A stretch of 64,000 nt of DNA from contig CAKOXV010000005.1 in the NCBI GenBank assembly GCA_934130355.1, positions 1 to 64,000 of the forward strand. Reading direction: 5' to 3'. The notes beneath the pieces were generated by a model that had not been told where the DNA came from, did no database searches, and saw only the letters and a program-made list of their open reading frames with translations. A program made the translations under genes and the position numbers. This stretch comes from an uncultured Clostridia bacterium. GTDB lineage: Bacteria > Bacillota > Clostridia > TANB77 > CAG-508. Every line of letters starts with the position of its first letter. Position 1 is the first letter of the stretch. Below are positions 16,490 through 25,781 of this stretch, one piece after another.

Positions 16490-17488
16490 ATGTTTAAGCC
16501 AAAAGGAATTTATTATGAAAAAGAAATAATAGAATATCCATTAGGAAAACAATTAATGGAGCAATACAAAGATGTGCCAAAAACAATAATAGAAAACCAC
16601 AATAATATAGAAGAAATGAGAAAAAAGCAAAACTCAGAATTCCCGGATATGAAAAGAAATCTAATAATAGGAGTACGAAAAACACATAAATTCGTAGAAA
16701 ACCACAAAACATCAGACTATTTAGTACCATATACTTCATCAGGATGTACAGCAATGTGTATGTACTGTTATTTGGTATGTAATTACAATAAATGTGCATA
16801 TTTAAGATTATTTGTAAATAGAGAACAAATGCTAGAAAAAATAATAAAGACTGCACAGAAAAGTGAAAAAGAATTAACATTTGAAATAGGAAGCAATAGT
16901 GATTTGGTTTTAGAAAACACAATAACAGGAAATTTAGTATGGACAATACAAAATTTTGCAAAAACTGACAAAGGATTTTTAACATTCCCTACAAAATTTG
17001 ACATGATTGATGATATTTTACCATTAGAGCATAATGGTAGAATAACAATAAGAATGAGTGTAAATCCAGAAGAGGTAATAAATAAAGTAGAATTTGGAAC
17101 ATCAAGGTTAAAAGGAAGAATAGAAGCAATAAATAAATTAGCAGAAGCGGGATATAAAATAGGAATATTAATAGCACCAGTAATATTGGTAGATAATTGG
17201 GAAAAGCTGTATACAGAACTAATACAAAGATTAAATCAGGAACTATCAAACAAAGTAAAGAAAAACGCCTTTTTTGAAATTATATTTATGACATATAGCT
17301 ATGTTCATACAAAAATAAATGAAGAAGCATTTCCAAATGCAATTAATTTATATGACCAAGAAAAAATGACAGGAAGAGGAAATGGAAAATATGGATATAA
17401 AGAAAAAAATAGGATAGAAGCAGAAAAAATTATAAGAGAACTTATGAAAAAATATTTTTCACAAAATAAAATCGAATATATAGTGTGA
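16490..17488 (+). CDS. Spore photoproduct lyase-like radical SAM protein (splB-like)
   Basis: The 332-residue protein matches the spore photoproduct lyase family, which repairs UV-made thymine dimers in germinating spores. It has the radical SAM motif CTAMCMYC near residue 86, followed by LRLFVN, then TFPTKFDMIDD, NGRITIRMSVNPE, GTSRLKGRIEA and a C-terminal GNGKYGYK...KIEYIV block. By alignment from memory with Bacillus SplB, the conserved radical-quenching Cys (Cys141 there) corresponds to Ser135 here (FEIGSNSD). Function may therefore differ. It has its own AAGGAGG site, downstream of the folA terminator. Confidence 0.85.
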   Translation: MFKPKGIYYEKEIIEYPLGKQLMEQYKDVPKTIIENHNNIEEMRKKQNSEFPDMKRNLIIGVRKTHKFVENHKTSDYLVPYTSSGCTAMCMYCYLVCNYNKCAYLRLFVNREQMLEKIIKTAQKSEKELTFEIGSNSDLVLENTITGNLVWTIQNFAKTDKGFLTFPTKFDMIDDILPLEHNGRITIRMSVNPEEVINKVEFGTSRLKGRIEAINKLAEAGYKIGILIAPVILVDNWEKLYTELIQRLNQELSNKVKKNAFFEIIFMTYSYVHTKINEEAFPNAINLYDQEKMTGRGNGKYGYKEKNRIEAEKIIRELMKKYFSQNKIEYIV

Positions 17489-17659
17489 TTGTAATATTTT
17501 TGTAACAAAAAAATAATATAAAAGTAATAAATAAGCTAAATAGAGTACTATATAAATTTTTTTGTAAAAAATAGGTAATTAGGTATTGCAAAATATATTG
17601 AAATATGTTAAAAAAAATATAGGCGAAAGCAAAAAATTTAATCCCAGGGGGTGAATTGT

Positions 17660-18178
17660 ATGAATAAAAGTACAAAAGTATTAACAGCAGTTGTAGTATT
17701 TCTAGCTGTAGTATTAGTCGCAGTAGGATATGCAGCAATTACAAGTGTTAACCTAAAAATTTCAGGATCAGCAAAAGCTGAAGGACAACAAACAAACTTT
17801 TCTGTAGAATTTACAGGAACACCAACAACAGGAGGAGATGGAACAACAACAGCAACATTAAGCACAACAGATAAAAAAGCAGCAACAATGAATGTTACTG
17901 GATTAACAGCAAAAGGAGAAAAAGCAACAGCTACATTTACTGTAAAAAACACAAGTGCTGACTTATCTGCTAACTTAGCAGCAACAGCAACAAACGATAA
18001 TGAAACATACTTCAAAGTTACTTATTCAATTGCTAATCCAACAACAATAGCAAAAGATGGAACAACAACAATAACAGTAACAGTAGAATTGCTAAAAACA
18101 CCAATACAAGAAACAGAAGCAGAATTAACAGCAAATGTTCAAGTTTTATTAACTGCAACACCAGTACAACCAAGTTAA
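17660..18178 (+). CDS. TasA/camelysin-like secreted protein with SipW-type signal peptide
   Basis: About 172 residues. A short Lys-containing N terminus, a hydrophobic stretch (VLTAVVVFLAVVLVAVG) and the motif GYAAITSVNLKISGSAKAEG form a SipW-type signal region. The mature part is Thr/Ala-rich, nearly Cys-free and predicted beta-sandwich-like (TFTVKNTSADLSANLAA, ITVTVELLKTP). The nearby SipW-type peptidase fits TasA-like fibre subunits, but identity is low and this is inference. AGGGGG 8 bases before the ATG at 17660 is preferred to the GTG at 17651. The 171 bases upstream contain a possible TTGCAA-17-TAAAAA promoter. Confidence 0.75.
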   Translation: MNKSTKVLTAVVVFLAVVLVAVGYAAITSVNLKISGSAKAEGQQTNFSVEFTGTPTTGGDGTTTATLSTTDKKAATMNVTGLTAKGEKATATFTVKNTSADLSANLAATATNDNETYFKVTYSIANPTTIAKDGTTTITVTVELLKTPIQETEAELTANVQVLLTATPVQPS

Positions 18179-18213
18179 TTAAGAAATAAAAATAAACTAG
18201 TCAAGGAGGAGAA

Positions 18214-19338
18214 ATGAAAAAGGAAAAAATAAAATTGTATACAATACAAATAACTTTAATACTATTTCTCCTTTTGGCTATGTTTTGGGGTAATGTTTTT
18301 ACAAGACAGATAATAGCGGTAGTATTATTAGTGTTTATGATAATCAGTTTAGTATTAATAAGAACAAATACAATAAAACCACTTGATGGTAAACAAGTAA
18401 CAATCTTATTGGGAGCATTTGGAACAATATATATAGCAATAATATATATATTAGGAATATTTACAGGATTTTATAATTCAACAGTAAAATTAAGTGTATG
18501 GTCAATATTAAACTATATAATTCCATATACAATAATAATAATATCATCAGAAATAATGAGAAGAACATTGTTATTAAAAGAAGACAAAGTAACTTCAATA
18601 TTAATTACAATATCAATGGTATTATTAGATGTCATTTTATGGACAAACATTTATGAATTAAAAACAATAAAAGACTTTTTTACATTAATAGCATTTATAA
18701 TATTTTCATCAGTAGCAAATAACTTATTATATAACTATATAATCATGAGATATAAAGATGCGAGACCAATTATAATATATAGAATGATTACAACATTATA
18801 TATATATATAATTCCAATAACACCAGACACATATATATTTCTTGAATCAATATTAAGAATTATAGTACCATATATAATTTATGTTATCATAGAAGGATTA
18901 CATTCAAAAAATAACCAAATAATATCAACAAAACAGAAGATAAAAGAGATTATAATAAGTGTAATTTTATGCATAATAGTAGCATTAATCGTAATGCTTG
19001 TTTCATGTAGATTTAGATTTGGAGCATTAACAATAGGCTCTGGAAGTATGACAGGAACAATAAATAAAGGTGATATAATCATATATGAAAAATATAAAGA
19101 AAATGAAAATGTAAAAACAGGAGATATAATAGTATTTACAAGTGATGATACTAGAATAGTTCATAGAGTAACAGAACAAAGAAATTTAGGAGACGAAATA
19201 AGATATTATACAAAAGGTGATGCAAACGAACAAGAAGACCAAGGCTATAGATTACGAACTGATGTAGTTGGAAAGGTTAAATTTAGAATACCTTATATTG
19301 GGTATTTAACATTATTAATAAATGATATGTTTGAATAG
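18214..19338 (+). CDS. sipW: SipW-type signal peptidase I with large membrane domain
   Basis: A 374-residue membrane protease. Roughly the first 265 residues form about seven to eight hydrophobic segments, far more than in the ~190-residue Bacillus SipW. The C-terminal extracellular domain has the catalytic Ser in GSGSMTG (Ser278) and a His in TRIVHRV (His317) where classical bacterial enzymes have Lys, the ER/SipW-type dyad, plus KGDANEQED. It lies 35 bases after the TasA-like gene and 12 before the DUF5305-like gene. Likely clients are the three neighbouring proteins with the GYxAIxS signal motif. Confidence 0.88.
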   Translation: MKKEKIKLYTIQITLILFLLLAMFWGNVFTRQIIAVVLLVFMIISLVLIRTNTIKPLDGKQVTILLGAFGTIYIAIIYILGIFTGFYNSTVKLSVWSILNYIIPYTIIIISSEIMRRTLLLKEDKVTSILITISMVLLDVILWTNIYELKTIKDFFTLIAFIIFSSVANNLLYNYIIMRYKDARPIIIYRMITTLYIYIIPITPDTYIFLESILRIIVPYIIYVIIEGLHSKNNQIISTKQKIKEIIISVILCIIVALIVMLVSCRFRFGALTIGSGSMTGTINKGDIIIYEKYKENENVKTGDIIVFTSDDTRIVHRVTEQRNLGDEIRYYTKGDANEQEDQGYRLRTDVVGKVKFRIPYIGYLTLLINDMFE

Positions 19339-19350
19339 GGGGAATAAAAA

Positions 19351-20463
19351 ATGCCAAAAGTATCACAAGAAGTCATATTACAACATCAAAAAAGAAGAAG
19401 AAGAACTAAAATAATATTAGGAACATTAGGAGTAGTTTTTCTTGTAATTGCAATAGCTTTAATTAGTATATACTTTATTGCAAGTAAAAATGAATATAAC
19501 AAATATAATGAAAAAGCTAAAGTAGATTACAAAGTAAATTTAAAAGAAAATGAATTCTATGATGATAAAACAGTAGATGGAAAAATGAGTGTAGTGGCAA
19601 GCCTAATTAAAAACATAGAAGTAGGCTTCAAGTATAACTTAAATTTAGAAAATAGCCAAGATTATATTTATAGTTATAAAATAATTGCAAAAACAGATGT
19701 AAAAGAAGGATCAAGAGCAAATTCAGTATATGAAACATCACAAGAATTACTAAGCAAAGAATTAAAAACAAGTAGTTCTCCAAATCTTGAAATTTCAGAA
19801 AAAGTAGTAATAGATTATAATGAATATAATGAAAAAATTAATAGATTTATAAATATGTATAATCTAGATAACACATCAAATGCATTAGAGCTAAGTATGT
19901 ATGTTTATGTAACAAATGTATATGACAATGAAAGAATAAACAAAGAAAGCAAAGTTATGACATTAAACATACCTTTAACAACTAAAACAGTTGATATAAG
20001 CATAAATTCAAATGTAATTGAAGATGAAGGAAAAATACTTTCAAAGAGAAGTGAATATCAAAATATAGAATGGATGTTGCTTGCAGGATTAGTAGTGCTT
20101 GTAATTGGATTAATCTTTTTTGCAAGATTAATAGTATATACACTAGTAAATAGAAGAGCAGAAACAATATATAGACAAGAATTAAAGAAAATATTATTTA
20201 ATTATAAAAGTTATATTCAACAAACAAATAGTGAAATAGATAGTAAAAACTATAAGATAATACAAATAAACACTTTTGAAGAAATACTAGGAATGAGAGA
20301 AACAATGCAATCACCAATTTTAATGTATACAGATGAATCAGAAGAAAGGACCAAATTTATGATTATAAATGATGGAATTCTATATGTATATGTATTAGGT
20401 GCAAAAGAAATTAGAGAAGATTTAAGAGCCAAAAGTGCAATGAAACAAGAAAATAAAAAATAA
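19351..20463 (+). CDS. DUF5305-like membrane protein of the SipW cluster
   Basis: A 370-residue protein with a basic N terminus, one membrane segment at about residues 21-45, an extracellular region of about 185 residues (YKVNLKENEFYDDKTVDGKMS...), a second membrane segment at about 235-260 and a cytosolic tail of about 110 residues. The layout matches the DUF5305 family known next to SipW-type peptidases, recognised from memory. A helper in secretion or assembly of the neighbouring surface proteins is plausible but unproved. Twelve-base gap from sipW, 16-base gap to the giant gene. Confidence 0.7.
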   Translation: MPKVSQEVILQHQKRRRRTKIILGTLGVVFLVIAIALISIYFIASKNEYNKYNEKAKVDYKVNLKENEFYDDKTVDGKMSVVASLIKNIEVGFKYNLNLENSQDYIYSYKIIAKTDVKEGSRANSVYETSQELLSKELKTSSSPNLEISEKVVIDYNEYNEKINRFINMYNLDNTSNALELSMYVYVTNVYDNERINKESKVMTLNIPLTTKTVDISINSNVIEDEGKILSKRSEYQNIEWMLLAGLVVLVIGLIFFARLIVYTLVNRRAETIYRQELKKILFNYKSYIQQTNSEIDSKNYKIIQINTFEEILGMRETMQSPILMYTDESEERTKFMIINDGILYVYVLGAKEIREDLRAKSAMKQENKK

Positions 20464-20479
20464 TATAGGGACGAATAGT

Positions 20480-23400
20480 ATGAGAAAAGTGAAGCTAAGC
20501 AGACAGACTTTACTGCTATTCCTTTTACTATTGCTAATAGTATTAATGGGAATAGGATATTCTGCGATAAACTCAGTAACAGGAGAAATAGATGGAAAAG
20601 TAATTGCAGATATACAAAGTGGAGTATTTATAGCAAGTGTAGAATACAGTAATGATGTTAATGCAGATTTGGACGCTTCTACAATAAAATATTATAAAGG
20701 AACATATCTGCAAAATACAGTAAAATTATCAGATACAGATGCTAATTCATCAATAACATATAAAGTAACAATATATAATAATTCTGATGACTTTACCACA
20801 TTCTCCGGAGTTGAATATGATGAAGAGTTTTATGATAATTCAGACATAATATTTGAAACAAGTGGCTTAGAAAAAGGGAAAACAATAAATAAAAAAGAAT
20901 CAAAAGATATATATATAACATTTAAATATAAAGATGGAGTTATTCCAGAAAATAAAATCTTAAACGCAAATTTAAGATTTAAGTTTGATTGGATAACTAG
21001 AATGATGGTAGCCAATCGAAATGACTCTAGTGCCACATATCTAAGAGGAACAATCACAAAAGATAAAATCGAAACAATAAATTTTGCTAGAGGAAGCACA
21101 ATATCTGATGAAACAATATCAAGTTTTGATGCATCTGAAAAAGAGAATCAAACTATAATAGGATATTATACAGATATGGATGGTAATGGATTATATGAAT
21201 TAACATTTATGAGTGAAGGAATAATTGCGGCAAATGTAGATGCTTCATATTTATTTGGAGACATGACAAATTTAAAACAAATACTGTTTGACAATTTTTC
21301 TACAAAAGGTGTAACAAACATGTTTAAGATGTTTGGGGCATGTAGTGAATTAACAAGTTTGGATTTGACTAGTTTTAATACAAATCAAGTAATATCAATG
21401 TCAAATATGTTTGATAGTTGCTATAAGTTGATATCTATATATGTAAAACCATATAATGAGGAAAACAATGTGGGTTGGGTGACTTCTGCAGTAACAGAAT
21501 CAAATCAAATGTTTAATGCATCAACTAATTTAATTGGAGGAAATGGAACTGAATTTGATGAAAATAATATAGATGTAAATTACGCGAGAATAGATACAGT
21601 TGAAACTCCTGGATATTTAACAGACATTTCCGATAAACCAGTTATAATGATGAAAGGTAATAATGCTAGTGTTACTCCAAATTATTTGAGAGGGACAATT
21701 GCTAAAAACAGAATTAGAACAATAAGTTTTACAAGGGGAACCACACCACCAGAGGAAATAATAGAAAGTTTTGACGCTTCAGAAAAAGAAGATAAAAGTA
21801 TAATGGGATATTATACAGATGCAGGTAATAGCGGATATAACTTGATATTTATGAGTGAATCAGTAATTGCACCAAATGTAGATGCTTCATATCTATTTTG
21901 CAATTTGAATGTTATGAATCAAATAACATTTGATAATTTTAATACAAATCAAGTAATAGATATGAGTCATATGTTTGAAAAGTGTGAGAATCTGAAAAAC
22001 TTTGATGTAAGCAAATTCAAGACAAATCAATTAACTAACATGAGTTATATGTTTTATTATTGTAGAGGTATAACAGATTTAGACTTAAGTAATTTTAATA
22101 CAAGTCAAGTAACCAATATGAGCTATATGCTTTATGCTTGTGATGGCTTAATAAATTTTGATGTAAGTAAATTTAACACAAGTAATGTTACAGATATGAG
22201 TCATATGTTTGAGCTTTGCAATAAGTTAAATAACATAGATGTAAGTAATTTTGATACAAGCAAAGTAACAGATATGAATTTCATGTTTGAAGCATGTAAA
22301 GCTTTTACAAGCTTGGATGTGAGTAATTTTGACACAAGTCAAGTAACAGACATGGGGGCTATGTTTGCATGGTGTACTAATTTAACGAATTTAGACTTAA
22401 ACAATTTTGATACAAGCCAAGTAACAAATATGAGAAGTATGTTTGAACATTGTGATGCTTTAACAGATTTAAATATAAGCAAATTTGATACTAGTAAAGT
22501 AACAGATATGAGTTATATGTTTGATTTTTGTGATAGTTTAACGAGCCTAGACTTAAGTAACTTTGATACAAGTCAAGTAAATGACATGAAAGTTATGTTT
22601 CGTTGTAATAGTCTAACAAACTTGAATATAAGCAGTTTTGATACAAGTAATGTAACAGATATGAATTCAATGTTTAATGATTGCAGTAGTTTAACAAGTA
22701 TAGATGTAAGTAATTTTAATACAAGTAATGTAATAGACATGACTAGTATGTTTTGGGGCTGCAGTAGTTTAACAAGCATAGATGTAAGTAATTTTAATAC
22801 AAGTAATGTAACCCGAATGATTCAAATGTTTCAAGAGTGTACTAGTTTAACAAGTATAGACTTGAGCAACTTTGATACAAGTAAAGTAATAGATATGAGA
22901 TCATTGTTTAATGGTTGCAGTAAAATAACAAGTATAAATATAAGCAGCTTTGATACAAGTCAAGTAACAAATATGTGGGGTATGTTTTCATATTGTAATA
23001 ACTTAACAAGTATAGATATAAGTAGTTTTAATACAAGTCGAGTTACAGAAATGGGATGGATGTTTTCTAAATCTGCTAAATTATCCCAAATTTATGTTAG
23101 TGAATTTTCAACTTTAAAAGTTACTAGTTCAGATCATATGTTTTATGATTGTACAAGTTTAGTAGGTGGAAATGGAACGAAATATAATTCTAGATATCAA
23201 GACAAAACTTATGCAAGAATAGACAAATTAGGGGAACCAGGATATTTTACTGAATTAACAAAGGTTAGCAGAATGATGGCAGGTAACAATAGTGCTACAA
23301 ATTATTTAAGAGGAACAATTGCAAAAAACGAAATAAAAACAATAAAATTTATTAGAGGAACTACTCAACCAGAAGGAACAGTATCAAGCTTTGACGCATC

Positions 23401-25498
23401 TGCAAATCATGATGGAAGTATAATGGGGTATTATACAGATGCTGGTGATGGTTTATATGAATTAACATTTATAAGTGATTCAATAATTAAAGCCAATACA
23501 AATGCTTCATATTTATTTCATAATTTAACAGAATTGGAAAAAATCTCATTTGCTAACTTTAGAACTTCAGATGTAACTATTATGACTTCAATGTTTCAAG
23601 GCTGTAGCAAGTTGAAAAATTTGAGTTTAGGTAATTTTGATACAAGTAATGTTACAAGAATGACACTTATGTTTTATAAGTGTAATAATCTAGTAAGTTT
23701 AGATGTAAGCAGCTTTAATACAAGCAAAGTAGTAGATATGTATGCTATGTTTAATCAATGCAGTAACCTAACAAGCGTAGATGTAAGTAAATTTGATACA
23801 AGTCAAGTAACAAGTATGGGATTTATGTTTGGAGGTTGCCTTAAATTAGAAAGTTTAAATCTAAGTAGTTTTGATACAAGTAAAGTAACAAGTATGACCG
23901 TTATGTTTAATCAATGCAGTAGTTTAACAAGCTTAGATTTAAAAGGATTTGATACAAGCAAAGTTACTACTATGAGTTATATGTTTGCATATTGCACTAA
24001 ATTATCCACAATTTATGTTGATGACTTTTCTACATCAGCAGTAACTGATGATGCAAATATGTTTAATGCATGTACAAGCCTAGTAGGAGGAAATGGAACG
24101 AGATACAATGCTAGTTATAAGACTAAAACTTATGCAAGGATAGATAAAGCAGGAGAACCAGGATATTTTACCCAAAAGTATAATGAAACAGTAATGATGA
24201 AAACATCTGGAAGTGATAATAATTCAAATTACTTAAGAGGAGGAATTAAAAAAGTAAATATAGAAAAAATCAAATTTGTAAAAGGAAAGACTCAGCCAAC
24301 TGGAATAATATCAAGTTTTGATGCTTCTGAAAATCAAGATGGAAGTATAATAGGATATTATACAGATATAAATGGAAATGGCTTATATGAATTAACATTT
24401 ATGAGTAATTCGACAATAAAAGCAAATGCAGATTCATCATATTTATTTATGTATTTGACAAATTTAAAAGAAATAACATTTGATAACTTTAAAACAACAG
24501 GCACAACTAATATGCTGTATATGTTTTTCTATTGTAGTAATTTAGCAAGTATAGATTTGAGTAATTTTGATACGAGTGAAGTTACAAATATGCAATATTT
24601 ATTTGGATATTGTAGTAGTTTAGAAAGTTTAGACATAAGTAGTTTTGATACAAGTAAAGTTACAAATATGGGAACAATGTTCCTAGAATGTTCAAAATTA
24701 TCTAAAATTTATGTTGATCAATTTGCAACATCAGCAGTAACCAATTCAGGTGGAATGTTCTATGGATGTACAAATCTAGTAGGAGGAAATGGAACAACTT
24801 ATGATGCTAGTAAAAATGATGCAACTTATGCAAGAATAGACAAGTCTGGAACACCAGGATACTTTACTTTAAAAAACAAGAGTGAAGTAATGATGATGGC
24901 AACAGAATTAAGCGGAAGTAGTTCTAACTATTTAAGAGGAACAATTATAAGAGGACAAATAGAAAAAGTAAAATTCGTTGAAGGAACAACACCACCAACA
25001 GGAACAACATCAAGTTTTGATGCTTCAGCAAATCAAGATGGAAGTATAATGGGATATTATACAGATACAGATGGAAATGGTTTGTATGAATTGACATTTA
25101 TGAGTGATGCGATAATTATTTCAAATACAAATGCATCAGGATTATTTATGAATTTTACAAATTTAAAAGAAATAACATTTGATAATTTTAAAACAACAGG
25201 CACAACTAATATGCTGTATATGTTTCTTTATTGTAGTAATTTAACAAGTTTGGACTTAAGTAATTTCGATACAAGTAAAGTTACAAATATGCAAACAATG
25301 TTTGCAGGATGCTCAAAGCTATCTACGATTTATGTTAAAAACTTTTCAACACTTGAAGTTACTTCTTCTGGAGATATGTTTGGAGGATGTACAAGCCTAG
25401 TAGGAGGAAATGGAACAACATTCAACTCTAGTTATACAGATGCAACATATGCAAGAATAGACAAGTCTGGAACACCAGGATATTTTACACAAAAATAA
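20480..25498 (+). CDS. Giant DUF285/BspA-type repeat surface protein (1672 aa)
   Basis: Secreted protein with the signal region LLLFLLLLLIVLMGIGYSAINS and a TasA-like beta domain at about residues 28-170. Five modules follow. Each has a header of about 100 residues (RMM..., NYLRGTI, SFDAS, GYYTD), a run of 26-residue DUF285 leucine-rich repeats (LTSLDLSNFDTSQVTDMxxMFxxC) and a cap (VGGNGT..., YARID..GTPGYFT). Repeat counts per module are about 1, 14, 5, 2 and 1. No LPXTG or other C-terminal anchor is seen. Related repeats occur in BspA-type adhesins. The binding site before the ATG is weak (AGGGACG), so it may depend on coupling to the upstream gene. Confidence 0.85.
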   Translation: MRKVKLSRQTLLLFLLLLLIVLMGIGYSAINSVTGEIDGKVIADIQSGVFIASVEYSNDVNADLDASTIKYYKGTYLQNTVKLSDTDANSSITYKVTIYNNSDDFTTFSGVEYDEEFYDNSDIIFETSGLEKGKTINKKESKDIYITFKYKDGVIPENKILNANLRFKFDWITRMMVANRNDSSATYLRGTITKDKIETINFARGSTISDETISSFDASEKENQTIIGYYTDMDGNGLYELTFMSEGIIAANVDASYLFGDMTNLKQILFDNFSTKGVTNMFKMFGACSELTSLDLTSFNTNQVISMSNMFDSCYKLISIYVKPYNEENNVGWVTSAVTESNQMFNASTNLIGGNGTEFDENNIDVNYARIDTVETPGYLTDISDKPVIMMKGNNASVTPNYLRGTIAKNRIRTISFTRGTTPPEEIIESFDASEKEDKSIMGYYTDAGNSGYNLIFMSESVIAPNVDASYLFCNLNVMNQITFDNFNTNQVIDMSHMFEKCENLKNFDVSKFKTNQLTNMSYMFYYCRGITDLDLSNFNTSQVTNMSYMLYACDGLINFDVSKFNTSNVTDMSHMFELCNKLNNIDVSNFDTSKVTDMNFMFEACKAFTSLDVSNFDTSQVTDMGAMFAWCTNLTNLDLNNFDTSQVTNMRSMFEHCDALTDLNISKFDTSKVTDMSYMFDFCDSLTSLDLSNFDTSQVNDMKVMFRCNSLTNLNISSFDTSNVTDMNSMFNDCSSLTSIDVSNFNTSNVIDMTSMFWGCSSLTSIDVSNFNTSNVTRMIQMFQECTSLTSIDLSNFDTSKVIDMRSLFNGCSKITSINISSFDTSQVTNMWGMFSYCNNLTSIDISSFNTSRVTEMGWMFSKSAKLSQIYVSEFSTLKVTSSDHMFYDCTSLVGGNGTKYNSRYQDKTYARIDKLGEPGYFTELTKVSRMMAGNNSATNYLRGTIAKNEIKTIKFIRGTTQPEGTVSSFDASANHDGSIMGYYTDAGDGLYELTFISDSIIKANTNASYLFHNLTELEKISFANFRTSDVTIMTSMFQGCSKLKNLSLGNFDTSNVTRMTLMFYKCNNLVSLDVSSFNTSKVVDMYAMFNQCSNLTSVDVSKFDTSQVTSMGFMFGGCLKLESLNLSSFDTSKVTSMTVMFNQCSSLTSLDLKGFDTSKVTTMSYMFAYCTKLSTIYVDDFSTSAVTDDANMFNACTSLVGGNGTRYNASYKTKTYARIDKAGEPGYFTQKYNETVMMKTSGSDNNSNYLRGGIKKVNIEKIKFVKGKTQPTGIISSFDASENQDGSIIGYYTDINGNGLYELTFMSNSTIKANADSSYLFMYLTNLKEITFDNFKTTGTTNMLYMFFYCSNLASIDLSNFDTSEVTNMQYLFGYCSSLESLDISSFDTSKVTNMGTMFLECSKLSKIYVDQFATSAVTNSGGMFYGCTNLVGGNGTTYDASKNDATYARIDKSGTPGYFTLKNKSEVMMMATELSGSSSNYLRGTIIRGQIEKVKFVEGTTPPTGTTSSFDASANQDGSIMGYYTDTDGNGLYELTFMSDAIIISNTNASGLFMNFTNLKEITFDNFKTTGTTNMLYMFLYCSNLTSLDLSNFDTSKVTNMQTMFAGCSKLSTIYVKNFSTLEVTSSGDMFGGCTSLVGGNGTTFNSSYTDATYARIDKSGTPGYFTQK

Positions 25499-25506
25499 AA
25501 CAGAGA

Positions 25507-25546
25507 ATAGAAGTAGAAAACCAAAAAATTCTACTTCTATTTTTTT
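25507..25546 (+). terminator. Terminator after the first giant gene
   Basis: A perfect 12-bp stem ATAGAAGTAGAA/TTCTACTTCTAT followed by seven T. It separates the two giant genes into different transcripts. Confidence 0.92.
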
Positions 25547-25603
25547 ATCCATAATAATACAAAATACTTTTAAATTAACACAAATAAAAATTTAATAAAC
25601 TAC

Positions 25604-25632
25604 TTGAAAAATATGCAAAGAAAATATACAAT
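25604..25632 (+). promoter_or_regulatory. Promoter for the second giant gene
   Basis: TTGAAA (25604-25609), 17-base spacer, TACAAT (25627-25632); a TATAAT also lies at 25635. The stretch ACTTGAAAAATATGCAAA closely resembles the pth promoter region near 29261, as though the flank was duplicated along with the giant gene. Confidence 0.65.
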
Positions 25633-25738
25633 GTATAATAATAAAATACAAAAATTAGCAATAATTTTTTACAAAATCTTATCCTAAAATAGCGAAACAT
25701 ATTGAAGATTAAATATAAAAAATAAACGAGGAAAGGAG

Positions 25739-25780
25739 ATGGTGATATATCTAAAATTAGATATATCATACAAAAGATAG
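25739..25780 (+). promoter_or_regulatory. Possible leader peptide and hairpin before the second giant gene
   Basis: A 13-codon open frame (MVIYLKLDISYKR, stop at 25778-25780) follows a strong GAGGAAAGG site and ends one base before the giant gene's ATG, which has no ribosome binding site of its own. The same bases form a perfect hairpin, TGATATATCTAA/TTAGATATATCA (25743-25768). Translation of the giant gene is probably coupled to this leader. Confidence 0.5.
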
Positions 25781-25781
25781 T

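Noticed and set aside
17489..17659. Possible cyclic-di-GMP or other riboswitch before the TasA-like gene
   Set aside because: The leader contains GCGAAAGC and AT-rich stretches but none of the conserved core elements of known riboswitch classes that I could align.
22000..23100. Regular ~78-base direct repeats that might be read as a CRISPR or satellite array
   Set aside because: They stay in frame in a long open reading frame and encode 26-residue DUF285 leucine-rich repeats; there are no spacers.
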